Below are positions 1 to 12,602 of a stretch of DNA of 64,000 nucleotides, piece after piece. The stretch is from positions 62,001 through 126,000 of the forward strand of contig JAPKYK010000006.1 in the NCBI GenBank assembly GCA_026394395.1, read 5' to 3'. Source of the stretch: Methanomassiliicoccales archaeon. Lineage in GTDB: Archaea > Thermoplasmatota > Thermoplasmata > Methanomassiliicoccales > UBA472. The translations under genes and the position numbers were made by a program. The notes under the pieces were generated by a model. It had not been told where the DNA came from. It made no database searches and saw nothing but the letters and a program-made list of their open reading frames with translations. Within the stretch, counting starts at the first letter, position 1, and each line of letters begins with the position of its first letter.

Positions 1-2958
1 GTAGCCGTTGCCTTCAATGATTATGTTGTGTTGCCAGGTTAAGCTCGCCAGGGACATCTCGTATTCATCGGTGACAACCCAGTCACCGGTCTGGGCCACA
101 AGTATGACCTCCAGTGAGCTGGAGGCGATGTTGTTGGCGTAAGAATATTCCTTGATAGAGTTCCCTTCATTGACCCAGACGAAGATCGAGTAGGTGCCTA
201 TCTGAGTGGGCGTCCATGCGAAGCTGGTAACATTGCTACCACCCGCGGGGGCGTCGATCGAGGCGCTGCCTAGGTATTGCCCTCCGCCCGTGGGGTTGCC
301 GATGAAGAAGCTCACGACCGCCCCTATGGCGGCCTTCTTACCGTCCAAGTTGCTGACGGTCACATTGATGGACATGACCTGGTTGGCGTATCCGGGATTC
401 TGTGAGAATACGATGGACGGTCCGTCCACTGCCAGGTCGGGCAGGAACTCCAGGACCTTGACCGACGGGGACAGGACATTGTTGGTCTCGATAGACTCGA
501 GCACTTGACCGCGCGCGTCCACGGTTATGATTATGGAGTGCGTTCCGGCCGTCGTCAGGCTGCTGCCCCAATCGACCACGATGTTCCTGGACTCGCCCGG
601 CGACAGGTTCGTTACCGTGATGTTGTCCAGGTAGTGGGTCTGGTTGCCTATGGCATCCTTCACGCTGACCACGAACTCGCTCGCGGTTGTCAGTCCATAG
701 TTGATGACCGTGAAGTTTAGCTCGACCGCGTCACCCTGATAGATGGTCGTGGGATCGGTGGCGAAGTTGATAGCTGTCAGATCGGGTAGCCTAAGCACCA
801 GATTATCAATGACGAAGTCGAAGGCCACTGACTGTGTGGTCAGATCTGGGTACGCTTCGAACGATGTGTATTTGGCTGCGGGAGTGTACGCGACCGCGCT
901 CTCGTTCACGTAGGTGACTGCCATCCTGTAGTTCTCTGCCGGATAGGAGTTGGGAGCCCAGTACACATTGATGGTGTCGGTCAGCAGGGGCAGCAATACC
1001 ATTCCAGAATCGTTGGTGGTCTTGTAATCGGTGCTGTTCCGGCCGAGATAGTCGAGTACGCCCTGGGGCGGCACCTGGCTTACTGAATCGTTGAAGTAAT
1101 ACACAGCTGCCTGATTGGTCAGGGATCCAGTAGCGTTGACAACGGCACCTTTTACCGGCAGGTTGTTGGAGTCGCGAACGCTGACGTCGACCCACCTGTA
1201 TACGTTGATGGTTGGATCGGTAACCGCCTTTAGATAGATATTATCGAATGCTACCAATAATGTGTCAAGATTGTCGTATACAATACTAATTGATGCCAAA
1301 TCACTGATGCTGGTTACATTATCTGATTGAATGTTCGCAACCAGTATTTCCTCAGTTTCTGATGTTATCAGGATATTTGCATTTGTTAAGGGTGTGCCGG
1401 TAACATTCCATTGAATGTAATCATCATTCGTATAACCGACATCACAAGCATATTCAACTGTCAATGATAAAGAGGATATGGCTCCAGATAAATCAGCCAC
1501 ATTAAACGGTTGAATATGTAATTTTTTACCACCTGTAACATAATATTGGTGGTTATCGCTAGTTAATAAATCAGCTACATTCGTTTCCGTTGTGTTATCA
1601 TCCGCACCTTGTTCCAGCGGCTTGAACGTCAGGTCCTTCTGGACCGTAACGAACGGTCCGGTCCCGTTGGCGACGAACTCGCCCTCAACGCTCACTCCGT
1701 ACAGGTTCGCCTGGGCCAGATCGGTCACCACAAGCTTTCTGTATTCCGGCAGGGCGTAGTTCAGGTAATTCACACCGAAGGCGGTGTTCACTGCAGTAAG
1801 CTCGCTTGTACCAGCAATGGTCACGTTGTTGTAGGCGTCAATCTCGAGCCCGACCTCGACCCAGATCCTGTCGATGAACACGCTCTGGGCCTTGGTGTTG
1901 GTCAGGGTGACGGAGAGCACGGACAGGTCAAGGGACGACAGGGTTATGCTCGTCAGGTCCTGGGTCAATATGACATCGTGGTTGGTTCCAGGGGGGTCGA
2001 AGTTCTCATAGCTTTGAACAACGGCCATGCTCGTTGCGTTCGGAGTCGGGTCGAGGTATTCGTAGTAGTAGAACGAATTAGGGCTCCCACCGTCCTTAAA
2101 GTCGTCGGCGGTCCGGTATTCGGCCTTTAGGGCCACGCTGATGGCCTGTCCTTTATCGAAGGTCAATCCTCCGATGTCGAATCCGGAAACGGTCAATGAC
2201 TCAGCGTTCGCCAATTCCACGTAACCGGCGTCGTTCATCGTCAGGTCGGTGGCGACCTGACCAGTGGGCACCGTGATCTTCGTATCGTCAGCGTTGCGCT
2301 CAAAGAGGTAGTCCACGGCGACGGTGTGGTTGTAAGAGGTGGCGAACGAGTAGGGGTAGGTCGTATTGACCGTCTCGGGCATTCCGGGTATGTTCGTCAT
2401 GCTGGAATCGTAGAGCTCTACATCACTGGACATGGCAGTGAACAGGGGTCCGTCGATGAGCGTACCATCGGCCTCGAACGTGGCGTCATCGACCAGGATC
2501 TTCCCGTTGAACTGCAGGAATGAGTTTTCAGCCATGAGGGAGCCGCCGTTGCGAACCAACATCCCTAAGGCGTATGAAACGTTGAACAGCTTGTCCTCGG
2601 CCGTTATGGCGGAGTTGATGAGGATTATCTGACCGCCGTCTTCGATGATCAGGGTGTGTATCCGGGGAGATATGGATCCGTAATAGGACAGGAAGTTCAG
2701 TGTCCCGTTATCGATCGTCACCGTCCCTCCGGCCCTAATGGTCAAGTTGCCGTTGAGGTTGACCGTTCCTTGGATCAACCATGTGGCATTGTCAAAATCC
2801 TGTCCGATGAACACGTTCCCGTCAGTATCCACGGAAGGCGATAGCGCCTCCCCGGCCTGGGGAATCGCGAGGATAAGAACTCCTGCGATAGTTGAGAACA
2901 GCATACACCAGACTACCAGTAAACTTAGTAGCTTCGAGGCTCCGAGACTCGGTTTCAT
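1..2958 (-). CDS. large secreted surface protein with CARDB-like domain (partial, C-terminus beyond window)
   Basis: An open frame runs from an ATG at 2958 to the window edge (986 codons, no stop), so the C-terminus is missing. The first ~35 residues form a signal peptide: a short basic start (MKPSLGASK), then a long hydrophobic stretch ending near QAGEA. Next comes a Gly/Asn-rich segment of the parallel beta-helix type (GNLTIRAGGTVTIDNGTLNF). Later segments resemble CARDB/Ig-like adhesion modules (LPDLTAINFATDPTTIYQG and the following ~100 residues). There are many NxT/NxS sequons, as expected of an exported archaeal glycoprotein. An SD-like AGGTGG lies just upstream and a TATA-like TTATAAA near 2970. 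The ligand and exact role are unknown; an S-layer or adhesion function is inferred from domain type only. Confidence 0.8.
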   Translation of the reverse strand, partial: MKPSLGASKLLSLLVVWCMLFSTIAGVLILAIPQAGEALSPSVDTDGNVFIGQDFDNATWLIQGTVNLNGNLTIRAGGTVTIDNGTLNFLSYYGSISPRIHTLIIEDGGQIILINSAITAEDKLFNVSYALGMLVRNGGSLMAENSFLQFNGKILVDDATFEADGTLIDGPLFTAMSSDVELYDSSMTNIPGMPETVNTTYPYSFATSYNHTVAVDYLFERNADDTKITVPTGQVATDLTMNDAGYVELANAESLTVSGFDIGGLTFDKGQAISVALKAEYRTADDFKDGGSPNSFYYYEYLDPTPNATSMAVVQSYENFDPPGTNHDVILTQDLTSITLSSLDLSVLSVTLTNTKAQSVFIDRIWVEVGLEIDAYNNVTIAGTSELTAVNTAFGVNYLNYALPEYRKLVVTDLAQANLYGVSVEGEFVANGTGPFVTVQKDLTFKPLEQGADDNTTETNVADLLTSDNHQYYVTGGKKLHIQPFNVADLSGAISSLSLTVEYACDVGYTNDDYIQWNVTGTPLTNANILITSETEEILVANIQSDNVTSISDLASISIVYDNLDTLLVAFDNIYLKAVTDPTINVYRWVDVSVRDSNNLPVKGAVVNATGSLTNQAAVYYFNDSVSQVPPQGVLDYLGRNSTDYKTTNDSGMVLLPLLTDTINVYWAPNSYPAENYRMAVTYVNESAVAYTPAAKYTSFEAYPDLTTQSVAFDFVIDNLVLRLPDLTAINFATDPTTIYQGDAVELNFTVINYGLTTASEFVVSVKDAIGNQTHYLDNITVTNLSPGESRNIVVDWGSSLTTAGTHSIIITVDARGQVLESIETNNVLSPSVKVLEFLPDLAVDGPSIVFSQNPGYANQVMSINVTVSNLDGKKAAIGAVVSFFIGNPTGGGQYLGSASIDAPAGGSNVTSFAWTPTQIGTYSIFVWVNEGNSIKEYSYANNIASSSLEVILVAQTGDWVVTDEYEMSLASLTWQHNIIIEGNGY
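1201..1615 (-). other. AT-rich internal segment of the surface protein gene
   Basis: About 138 codons inside the surface protein frame use many TTA, ATA, AAT and GTT codons, whereas the sequence on both sides is GC-rich with C/G-ending codons. The frame stays open throughout; I translated these lines individually and found no stop. The encoded segment lies between two extracellular beta-rich regions. The composition break suggests an exchanged or recently acquired module, which is an inference. Confidence 0.6.
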
Positions 2959-3090
2959 ACTTCCACCTTTATAACGACGGCTGGATAAACGCCAGGTAAA
3001 ATAGATTGTTCTGATTATAAATAAATATGTTTACCAGAATGCTAATTCCGATAGCAGACTGGCTGAAAGAAAATAATTGATTGCGGCGGC

Positions 3091-4341
3091 CTACTTCCTT
3101 CTGATTATCTTCCTTATCGAGACGACCTTCTTGGTCTCTTCCGCCGCCGGCTCCGGTTCGGGAGATGGCTCTTCCTTTGGTGGCTTCTCCACCTTGACCT
3201 TGGTCGCCTCCTCCTCTTCCTGCATGGCCTTCTTCATGGCCTCGCGCTCCTTCTCTTTCCGCCCTTCCTCGGCGCGCCTCTCCTCCTTCTTCTTTATTAA
3301 GGCTTCGATGGATGCGGGGTCCAAGGCCTGGCCACAGGCGTAGCACCTGGTGGCCGACCCGTCGTTGATGGTATTACAGTTCGGGCATTTTATGTCCGGC
3401 TTGGGCTCTGCCCTGGGCGGTTCAGGCTCGGCAGCTTTATCCTCTTTCTTAGGTTCGGCTTTAGGAGGCTCCACCTCCTTTGCCTTAGGCACATTCTTCG
3501 GGAGCTCTTCCGGAGTCTTCTCCTCCACGGCCGGGGCTGACGCTTCCCCTTCGACCGGCTTCGGCTCCACGGCTGGAACTATCGGTTCGCTTACGTCCTC
3601 CACCTTGCCTTCCAGGGATTGGGAGACCTTCTCCTCGGCCTCCCCTCCTTTAAAATTCTCGTTCACTGCCGGGACGGGGGTGCCCTCCCGCCTCATCAGC
3701 ACGGCCTCCCTGATGGTCAGGGCGTCCTCCCTCTCAGTTAGCGAGCGCTCCCAGTCGACCAGACGTTTCTGCTCTTCCATGGTGACGCGCTTGCTGGTGG
3801 CCACGGCGTCGGCCTGCTCCTCCATGACCTTGATCTTGGCCAGCATCTCCTCGCGGCGGTCGTTCACCGATTCGAGGGCGGCCTTGACCTGGCCGACCTC
3901 CTCGTGCATCTGCTCTTCCATGGTGGAGATCTTCTTGTTGACCTCGCGGAGGTTGGCCTCGTGCTCGCTAGATTGCTGGAAGAGCGATCTGACCTGTTCC
4001 TCCTGCTGCAGCACTTCCCGGTCCCGGCGCTCCAGTTCCACCCGGTTGCGGTGCATCTCCTCTTCCCGGGTGCGCAGCTCGCCGTTCAGGGCGGTCAAGT
4101 CCTTTTCTAGCTTGGTGGCGGCCTCTTCCCGCGGGACCAGCTTCTCCTCGCGCCCGTTCAGCTCGGCCTCCTTGGCCTCCTGCCCCTGCTGGACCTGGTC
4201 CAGCTGGTTCTCCTTGGCGTGAAGTTCCCCCTCCCACTTTTCCAGGTCCTCCTTGCGGCGCTTGATGTCCGTCTCTTGGACCTTTATCTTCTCCTTGAAC
4301 TCCTCTATGACCTGCCAGATGGGAATTTGCTCGTCGGACAT
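3091..4341 (-). CDS. coiled-coil protein with C-terminal zinc ribbon
   Basis: A 416-residue protein with no family I can name. Residues ~5-215 are a continuous charged coiled coil rich in Glu, Lys, Gln and Leu. Residues ~230-315 are Pro/Glu/Ala/Lys-rich and probably disordered. A four-cysteine zinc ribbon follows (CPNC at 319-322, CYAC at 333-336), then a highly charged helix and a basic tail (VVSIRKIIRRK). No signal peptide or membrane segment is visible, so it is probably cytosolic. The start has a strong SD (AGGAGGTAAGG). It lies 33 bases downstream of the KaiC-like ATPase gene on the same strand, so the two are probably co-transcribed. A scaffold or partner role for that ATPase is inference. 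Confidence 0.75.
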   Translation of the reverse strand: MSDEQIPIWQVIEEFKEKIKVQETDIKRRKEDLEKWEGELHAKENQLDQVQQGQEAKEAELNGREEKLVPREEAATKLEKDLTALNGELRTREEEMHRNRVELERRDREVLQQEEQVRSLFQQSSEHEANLREVNKKISTMEEQMHEEVGQVKAALESVNDRREEMLAKIKVMEEQADAVATSKRVTMEEQKRLVDWERSLTEREDALTIREAVLMRREGTPVPAVNENFKGGEAEEKVSQSLEGKVEDVSEPIVPAVEPKPVEGEASAPAVEEKTPEELPKNVPKAKEVEPPKAEPKKEDKAAEPEPPRAEPKPDIKCPNCNTINDGSATRCYACGQALDPASIEALIKKKEERRAEEGRKEKEREAMKKAMQEEEEATKVKVEKPPKEEPSPEPEPAAEETKKVVSIRKIIRRK

Positions 4342-4374
4342 TTCCTTACCTCCTAAGTGAATCCATGAACCTTA

Positions 4375-5076
4375 TCAGGCCAGCGTTGGCCCCAGGACCG
4401 TCAGTCCCTTCTCGCCTACCTCCAACGTGTGGCGTTCCATGCTGTGCTCGCAAGCCCGCATCTTCTCCACCCTGACGTAACGGACCAGCTTTCCACGGGT
4501 GCGGTCCAGGCCCAGCTCGATTATGCCGTCCACCAGGAAACCCTCGTCGCCCAGCAGCTCGGACGGGGAGTTCGGCCCCCTTTCCATGACTATGAAGCAG
4601 GTGAGGTTGCAGTCCCTTAGGGTCTTGAAGAAGTAGAACATCTTCTTCCGGATCCCCTTGACGTCCTCCATGAGGGAGTACAGTGCCCCCAGGGAGTCCA
4701 GGGTGAAGACGGTGAACTGATCGCCGTACTTCTTTTTGTGATAGTTGATCATCTGGACTATGAACTCCATGTAGTCCGTAGGGGCGTCCACCTCCACGAT
4801 CTCGTCCAGTTCGCGGAGGTCGGTGAAGTCTGATATCTCCAGGTTCTCGGTGATGCTGATGTTCAGACTGCGCATGTTGCGCAGGTGGCTCTCCGCCGTC
4901 TCTTCCAGGGTGACGTACAATCCGAACTCCCCGGACTTCTCCAGGTAAGACGAGAGCACGGAATAGCAGAAGGAGCTCTTCATCGAGCCCGGCGGGCCCG
5001 TGATAAGGATGATCTTGGGGGCCTCGATGTCCGTACGAAACACTTTATCTAGACCGGGTATCGAATCGCGCAACAA
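4375..5076 (-). CDS. KaiC/RadA-like RecA-superfamily ATPase
   Basis: A 233-residue single-domain ATPase of the KaiC-like type that archaea use in signalling. Walker A is GPPGSMKS (27-34). Acidic residues at LEET (57-60) fit the KaiC-type catalytic glutamates, and Walker B is the hydrophobic strand ending at Asp127 (VFTLDSL). Only one ATPase domain is present, unlike double-domain cyanobacterial KaiC. The start must be a TTG (5076, or the next codon), because an in-frame TGA lies three codons upstream; GGTGA sits seven bases before it. The gene follows gyrA by 88 bases and precedes the coiled-coil/zinc-ribbon gene. The target process is unknown. Confidence 0.8.
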   Translation of the reverse strand: MLRDSIPGLDKVFRTDIEAPKIILITGPPGSMKSSFCYSVLSSYLEKSGEFGLYVTLEETAESHLRNMRSLNISITENLEISDFTDLRELDEIVEVDAPTDYMEFIVQMINYHKKKYGDQFTVFTLDSLGALYSLMEDVKGIRKKMFYFFKTLRDCNLTCFIVMERGPNSPSELLGDEGFLVDGIIELGLDRTRGKLVRYVRVEKMRACEHSMERHTLEVGEKGLTVLGPTLA

Positions 5077-5164
5077 ACGACTTCACCGCCGTAATTCCGA
5101 CCGATCAGACAGAATCGTCTGGAGCGTTCGGGTTTCTAAGTGATATTTCGTTGGGAGCATAAAG

Positions 5165-8100
5165 TTATTCGCCCGCATCGTCCTCCTCCCTGGACGGCTC
5201 CTCGGGCTCTTCTCCGGGAGCGCTTAACGAGGAGTCGCCGTGGACCTCGGCCTCCTCCACCGCCTGTTCCTCCTTGCGGCCGGCGAGCCGGGCGACGGCT
5301 ATTACCTTGTCCCCTTCTCGCAGGTTCATGACCGTGACGCCCTGCGTGGCCCGTCCCATGACCCTGATGTCGGCCACCCGGATGCGTTGCACCATGCCGT
5401 TGACCGAGGCTAGTATCAGCTCGTCGTCCTCCTCTACCTCGAGGACGGACACGACGTCGCCGTTGCGCCCCTCGGTGCGGATGGTTATCACGCCTTTGCT
5501 GCCGCGGTGGGTCTTGCGGTAGGTATCGCGCTCGTCGTCCGCGTCCTTCTTGCCGACCACGGATATCTTGCCGTAGCCGTTCTCGGTGACGGTGAGCAGC
5601 CGGGATTCGGAGGTCACGATGGTCATGCTGACCACCTCGTCGTCCGGCTCCGGTCTTATGCCGATGACCCCGTGCGCCGGTCGCCCCATGGGCCTGACCT
5701 GGTCCTGAGCGAAGCGGCAGGCCAGGCCCTTCCTGGTGGCCAGTATGACCTCCTCGTTCTCCTCGACGATCTTCACGTCCACCAGCTGGTCGCCCTCCTC
5801 CAGGCCCACGGCTATTAGTCCCCGCGAGCGGACGTTGGCGTACGCTTCGAGAGCGGTCTTCTTGATGATGCCCAGGCGGGTGGCGAACAGGAGGTACTGC
5901 TCCCCCCGTAGGCCGGTGACGGTGCGGGTGGCCATGACCTTCTCGCCATCCGCCAGCTTGGGAAGTAGGTTGACTATGGGCTTTCCTTTGGACTGGCGGC
6001 TGCCCACGGGCACCTGCCAGGCCTTGAGAGTGTACATCTTCCCCAGGTTGGTGAAGAACAGCACCTGGTCGTGGGTCATGCTGACGAAGAGGTCGGTGAC
6101 GATGTCCTCCTCCTTGGTCTCCATGCCCATGAGCCCGATGCCCCCGCGGTGCTGCTGCTTGTAGGTGTCCAGCGGCATGCGCTTGATGTAGCCGTCCTGG
6201 GTGATCATGAGCACCATCTCCTCGTTGGGTATGAGGTCCTCGATGTCCATGTCCAGGGCATGAGCGACTATTTCCGTGCGCCTTTCGTCGCCGTACTTCT
6301 TCTTCATCTCCAGCGTCTCCGCCTTGATGATTCCGAGTATGCGAGGCTCGTTCGCCAGGATGTCCTCCAGGTCGCGTATGAGCTTCTCTATCTCCAGGAA
6401 CTCGGCCTGTATGGACTCCAGCTCCAGACCGGTCAGCTTCTGCAGCCTCATGTCCAGTATGGCTTTCGCCTGCTCCTCGTCCAGCTCGAACCGGGCTATC
6501 AGCCCGGTGCGGGCCTCCTCGGGAGAGTTGGCGGAGCGGATGATGTGCAGCGTTTCGTCCAGGGCGCTGATGGCCTTGACCAGCCCCTGCAGTATGTGGT
6601 CGCGCTTCTTCGCTTGCGTCAGGTCGAACTGGGTCCGGCGTACGACGACCTCGTGGCGGTGCTGGATGAAGGTCTGCATCTCCTCCTTCAGGGTGAGCAC
6701 CCTGGGCTGGTTGTTCACCAGCGCCAGGTTGATGACGCCGAAGGTGATCTCCATCTGCGTGTGGGAGAACAGTTGGTTGAGTATCACCTCTTCCATCACG
6801 TCCTTGCGCAGGTCGATGACTATGCGCATCCCATCGCGGTCCGACTCATCCCTGAGGTCGGTTATTCCGTCGATCTTCTTGTCCTTGACCAGCTCGGCGA
6901 TGTTCTCGATCAGGGTCGCCTTGTTGACCTGGTAGGGTATCTCGTCCACGATGATGCGCTTGCGGTGCTCCAGGTCCTCGAAGTGCGTCTTTGCCCGCAC
7001 CTTGAGCTTACCTCGTCCCGTCTGGTACGCCTCCAGGATACCGCTGAGACCATAGATGGTGCCGCCCGTCGGGAAGTCCGGGCCCTTGATGAACTGCATG
7101 AGGTCCAAGATTTCGGCCTGAGGGTTGTCCACCAGGTAAACGAGCGCGTCCGCGACCTCGGATAGATTGTGCGGGGGCATGTTGGTGGCCATGCCTACTG
7201 CTATGCCGGAGGAGCCGTTCACGATCAGGTTGGGCAGCTTGGACGGGAGGACCAGCGGTTCCTTCAGCGAGGCATCGAAGTTGTCACCCCATTCCACCGT
7301 CTCCTTGTCCAGGTCGGCCAACATGTCCTCGGCCCTCTCCTCCATGCGGCACTCGGTGTACCTCATGGCCGCGGCCTGGTCGCCGTCCACGGAACCGAAG
7401 TTACCTTGGCCGTCGATCAATGTGTATCGTAAAGAGAAGTCCTGTGCCAGGCGCACCATCGAATCGTAGACGGCCGTGTCGCCGTGCGGATGATATTTAC
7501 CTAGGCAATTGTGCACTATGACCCCGTTCGCCATGAACTCGTGCGCACCGGCGACCTGCAGGTCGTAGGTCTTCTGGGCGGGAGCCTCTGCGACCTTGGT
7601 TACTTGGACGAAGTACAGGTGGTCGTCCACCACATCTTCGATGAAGGGGCAGAGCTTGGATTGTATCCTCACAAGCTTTTCCTGGAGCCCCCAGTCCTTC
7701 AGCTGCGTGCGGCCGAGGGGGCGTTCCTTCAGGTCGGAGGAGTAACGAATCTTCGTCCCGTTCGGATAGCAGATTCCAGACCTGAACTTCCCACCGTTGA
7801 TATCTTCATACCAACCTCCACCCAGATGATGGTCGGACAGCTCCTGGAACACTGCTTGCCCCAGGAACGGTATGCGGTCGTTGGGAGCAGCGTCCACGTT
7901 CGCGTGCAAGATGCGTTCCAACCTGGACCTCTTGGACTCGCTCCCAAGGTCCAGCATGCCTGCGAGGGCCTTGGCGAAACGCCCCCTCGCCTCTATCGCA
8001 TAGAACTGATGACGAGAGATGATTATGCTGTCATTGATCGTGCGATACTCATCGCTCACTTTCTGGATATAGCGACTGGATAGGATGCCGAGATGCTGCA

Positions 8101-9163
8101 GTACCAGCTGCAGGTCGTCGGCCATCTGGGAAGATACGGTCCCGTAATGCACGGAGTTCCGTTCGTTGTGGACGGACCCGTCTCCGTCGACCATGCCGGA
8201 CATCAACGCTGCGATTACTGATTTGGGGGAGCGGAAGAAGGCTTCGGGGATGCGTTTGGTCGGGGCCTTCCAAGACGGATCAATGCCTAAGGCGGAAGCA
8301 AGGTAATTGTTCAGTTCTCGCCTGTTCACACGTACCTGATAGGTTATCTCCACGGTTTGGTTGCCATCCGAGTGGAAGAAGTCCTTACTGTTCATCTCCA
8401 CGTTGGCTTCGTATCCAAAGGCGCGGCTGAGGCATCTACTTACCTTTTGCATGACCTCTTCGCTAGCCGAGAAGAAGCATATGCGGAAGTTGTCCGCCTC
8501 GAACCAACCGTCAGAGAGGAATTGCCCGATGAGATAGGCGATGTCCTCGTCCAAGAACATCTCCTTGCCTTGCCATTCCGGTAGCTTGACCTTGGGAAGC
8601 TCGGGATACTCCAAGCGCATCACGAGATGGTCGCCCTCCATCAGGTCCTTGGCCTCCTTCCATTCGTATCGGAGGTCCTGGGTCAGGACCTTGAACGGCT
8701 GTGATGGGGTGCAGGTGAACCCCAATCCGTTCTCGATGTTCACGCGAAGCAGCTGCCTTTCAGGCATTTCGTACAGTTCGGTCACGTGCGACATGCCGTT
8801 CTGCGTGTAGACCTTCTCTCCGCGCTGCACTTGCTCGATGGGAATGAGCCCTCTTTCCGTTAGCACCCGGGTGCCAGCCACGAAGCATTCACCCACTACC
8901 CTGGCGCTCTTCTTGTGCGCCTTGTTGTGGTTGAGCGATAGGTCGTACATGGAGTAAAGGATGCGACGGTGGACAGGCTTTAGCCCATCCCTGGCGTCCG
9001 GAAGCGCCCTGGATACAATTACGCTCATGGCGTAGTCGATGTAGGACTTCTTCATCTCCCTCTCGAGGGGCTGGAGCACGATCTTGTTCGTACCGGCGTC
9101 TGGGACCTTGACATCCCCCGCGTTCTGTACCGGGGCCTGCTGATTGGTATCTTCGTCGGTCAT
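5165..9163 (-). CDS. gyrA: DNA gyrase subunit A with intein
   Basis: GyrA cuts and rejoins DNA in the A2B2 gyrase that introduces negative supercoils. The precursor has 1332 residues because a 460-residue intein follows residue 92; the mature protein would be ~872 residues, a normal GyrA length. Visible signatures: [19 protein letters not shown], the [12 protein letters not shown] helix (Thr at the E. coli Ser83 position), catalytic Tyr in [10 protein letters not shown], and a C-terminal beta-propeller with a GyrA-box-like QQHRGGIG. The tail is acidic. An ATG at 9163 is chosen over a further upstream extension because GAGGTGAGA precedes it and it sits 10 bases after the gyrB stop. It is the second gene of a gyrB-gyrA operon. 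Bacterial-type gyrase in archaea is generally attributed to an old transfer from bacteria. Confidence 0.97.
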   Translation of the reverse strand: MTDEDTNQQAPVQNAGDVKVPDAGTNKIVLQPLEREMKKSYIDYAMSVIVSRALPDARDGLKPVHRRILYSMYDLSLNHNKAHKKSARVVGECFVAGTRVLTERGLIPIEQVQRGEKVYTQNGMSHVTELYEMPERQLLRVNIENGLGFTCTPSQPFKVLTQDLRYEWKEAKDLMEGDHLVMRLEYPELPKVKLPEWQGKEMFLDEDIAYLIGQFLSDGWFEADNFRICFFSASEEVMQKVSRCLSRAFGYEANVEMNSKDFFHSDGNQTVEITYQVRVNRRELNNYLASALGIDPSWKAPTKRIPEAFFRSPKSVIAALMSGMVDGDGSVHNERNSVHYGTVSSQMADDLQLVLQHLGILSSRYIQKVSDEYRTINDSIIISRHQFYAIEARGRFAKALAGMLDLGSESKRSRLERILHANVDAAPNDRIPFLGQAVFQELSDHHLGGGWYEDINGGKFRSGICYPNGTKIRYSSDLKERPLGRTQLKDWGLQEKLVRIQSKLCPFIEDVVDDHLYFVQVTKVAEAPAQKTYDLQVAGAHEFMANGVIVHNCLGKYHPHGDTAVYDSMVRLAQDFSLRYTLIDGQGNFGSVDGDQAAAMRYTECRMEERAEDMLADLDKETVEWGDNFDASLKEPLVLPSKLPNLIVNGSSGIAVGMATNMPPHNLSEVADALVYLVDNPQAEILDLMQFIKGPDFPTGGTIYGLSGILEAYQTGRGKLKVRAKTHFEDLEHRKRIIVDEIPYQVNKATLIENIAELVKDKKIDGITDLRDESDRDGMRIVIDLRKDVMEEVILNQLFSHTQMEITFGVINLALVNNQPRVLTLKEEMQTFIQHRHEVVVRRTQFDLTQAKKRDHILQGLVKAISALDETLHIIRSANSPEEARTGLIARFELDEEQAKAILDMRLQKLTGLELESIQAEFLEIEKLIRDLEDILANEPRILGIIKAETLEMKKKYGDERRTEIVAHALDMDIEDLIPNEEMVLMITQDGYIKRMPLDTYKQQHRGGIGLMGMETKEEDIVTDLFVSMTHDQVLFFTNLGKMYTLKAWQVPVGSRQSKGKPIVNLLPKLADGEKVMATRTVTGLRGEQYLLFATRLGIIKKTALEAYANVRSRGLIAVGLEEGDQLVDVKIVEENEEVILATRKGLACRFAQDQVRPMGRPAHGVIGIRPEPDDEVVSMTIVTSESRLLTVTENGYGKISVVGKKDADDERDTYRKTHRGSKGVITIRTEGRNGDVVSVLEVEEDDELILASVNGMVQRIRVADIRVMGRATQGVTVMNLREGDKVIAVARLAGRKEEQAVEEAEVHGDSSLSAPGEEPEEPSREEDDAGE
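7508..8887 (-). mobile_element. GyrA intein with LAGLIDADG homing endonuclease
   Basis: A 460-residue intein begins with Cys1 ([13 protein letters not shown]), ends with His-Asn (ANGVIVHN) and is followed by Cys+1 ([10 protein letters not shown]). It splits the [16 protein letters not shown] stretch upstream of the catalytic tyrosine. Two dodecapeptide motifs, LIGQFLSDG (119-127) and [10 protein letters not shown] (228-237), show an intact-looking DOD endonuclease, so it may still home. Block F ([11 protein letters not shown]) is normal. Block B reads CTPSQPF, with Gln63 where the usual histidine stands. The frame is uninterrupted. Confidence 0.95.
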
Positions 9164-9173
9164 TATTCTCACC

Positions 9174-11176
<2,003 letters not shown>

Positions 11177-11197
11177 ACCCTGGCTTTACTATCTGGC

Positions 11198-11256
11198 TAT
11201 ATAAGCTCGAAGGCCATTTTTTCGACCAGTTTTTCTACCCCTCGGAAAGGCCTTTC
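11198..11256 (+). promoter_or_regulatory. candidate thiC promoter and palindrome
   Basis: TATATAAG at 11198-11205 is a good TATA box for thiC and would give a leader of ~100 bases. A second TATA-like site (CATATCTAAC, ~11273) would give a short leader. The palindrome GAAAGGCCTTTC (11245-11256) lies between them. I looked for a TPP riboswitch (CUGAGA and ACCUGA cores) and did not find one. Confidence 0.35.
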
Positions 11257-11332
11257 GGACCAGGGAAACCTTCATATCTAACCATCCGCGAGATGTAAAG
11301 CAATAAATGGGGAAAAAGGGTTGGTGTCGGGG

Positions 11333-12601
11333 ATGAGTATCGTGTTCCGGGCGAGGGCCGGGCCCTCCGAGGAGATCGAAGCGGCGGCCAGGTCCGAAGG
11401 GGCGGACCCTGAATGGATAAGGCGCATGGTGGCCTGCGGCCGGGCGGTCGTTCCCTGCAACCCGGTACATTCGCCTGAGCCCTGCGCCATCGGCGAGGGG
11501 CTGACCGTCAAGGTCAACGCTAACGTCGGCACGTCCCGGGACCAGCCGGACATGGAGCAGGAGCTGGAGAAGGCCCGGGTGGCCGTTAAATACGGTGCTG
11601 ATACGGTCATGGACCTCAGTACCGGTGGGGACATTGACGCGGTCCGTCGGGCCATCCTCAAGGAGATGCGCGTGCCCGTGGGCACCGTTCCGATCTATCA
11701 GGAAGGGCTGCGCGCCGCCCGCCGCAGCGCCGTGGTGGACATGAACGAGGACGATATGTTCAACGGTATTGAAAGGCACGCCAAGGACGGCGTGGACTTC
11801 ATGACCGTGCATTGCGGCATCACCCTGGAGTCGGTGTCCCGCCTACGTGGTTCCGGACGGCTCACGGACGTGGTATCGCGCGGCGGTTCCTTCCTGACCG
11901 CTTGGATACTGCACAACGAACAGGAGAACCCGCTCTATGAGAACTTCGATTACCTTCTGGAGATGGCCATGAAATACGAGTTCACCCTCAGCTTGGGCGA
12001 CGGACTGCGTCCCGGCTGCGTGGCCGACGCCACCGACCGGGCCCAGGTGCAGGAGCTGCTGATATTAGGCGAGCTGGTGCAGCGCTGCCGCGAGGCCAGA
12101 GTGCAGTGCATGGTCGAGGGGCCGGGGCATGTGCCGCTCTCGCAGATCGAGGCCAACATAACGATGGAGAAGAGGTTGTGCGACAATGCCCCGTTCTATG
12201 TGCTCGGGCCACTGGTCACCGATATCGCTCCCGGATACGATCACATCGTCGGGGCCATCGGTGGTGCGCTCGCTGCCTTCCATGGTGCGGACTTCCTGTG
12301 CTATGTGACCCCGGCCGAGCATCTTTCCTTGCCGACCGTCGACGACGTCAAGGAGGGCGTCATCGCCAGCAAGATCGCTGCCCACGCCGCCGACCTGGCC
12401 TTGGGGCGGGGAGCGGAGAGGGACGAGCGCATGGCCATGGCGCGCAAGAAACTGGACTGGGAGGGCATGTACCGCGAGGCCATCGATCCTGAGAAGGCTA
12501 GGCGCTACCGCAAGCGGGGCGCCACCGCCGAGGACGAGGGCTGTTCCATGTGCGGGGACGTATGCGCGATACGGCTGGTCAAGGAATACCTGGAAAAGTG
12601 A
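11333..12601 (+). CDS. thiC: phosphomethylpyrimidine synthase ThiC
   Basis: ThiC is a radical SAM enzyme that turns aminoimidazole ribotide into the hydroxymethylpyrimidine phosphate of thiamine. The 422-residue form lacks the long N-terminal extension of enterobacterial ThiC, as is usual in archaea. Family landmarks: [47 protein letters not shown] and the C-terminal cluster site CSMCGDVC. The cysteines are spaced CX2CX3C, one residue tighter than the CX2CX4C of well-studied bacterial enzymes. The ATG at 11333 matches the family start; TTG 11321 or GTG 11324 would add a few residues. With thi4 at 18.3 kb, both branches of thiamine synthesis are represented. The stop is two bases from the 3' end of a convergent tRNA gene. 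Confidence 0.95.
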   Translation: MSIVFRARAGPSEEIEAAARSEGADPEWIRRMVACGRAVVPCNPVHSPEPCAIGEGLTVKVNANVGTSRDQPDMEQELEKARVAVKYGADTVMDLSTGGDIDAVRRAILKEMRVPVGTVPIYQEGLRAARRSAVVDMNEDDMFNGIERHAKDGVDFMTVHCGITLESVSRLRGSGRLTDVVSRGGSFLTAWILHNEQENPLYENFDYLLEMAMKYEFTLSLGDGLRPGCVADATDRAQVQELLILGELVQRCREARVQCMVEGPGHVPLSQIEANITMEKRLCDNAPFYVLGPLVTDIAPGYDHIVGAIGGALAAFHGADFLCYVTPAEHLSLPTVDDVKEGVIASKIAAHAADLALGRGAERDERMAMARKKLDWEGMYREAIDPEKARRYRKRGATAEDEGCSMCGDVCAIRLVKEYLEK

Positions 12602-12602
12602 G

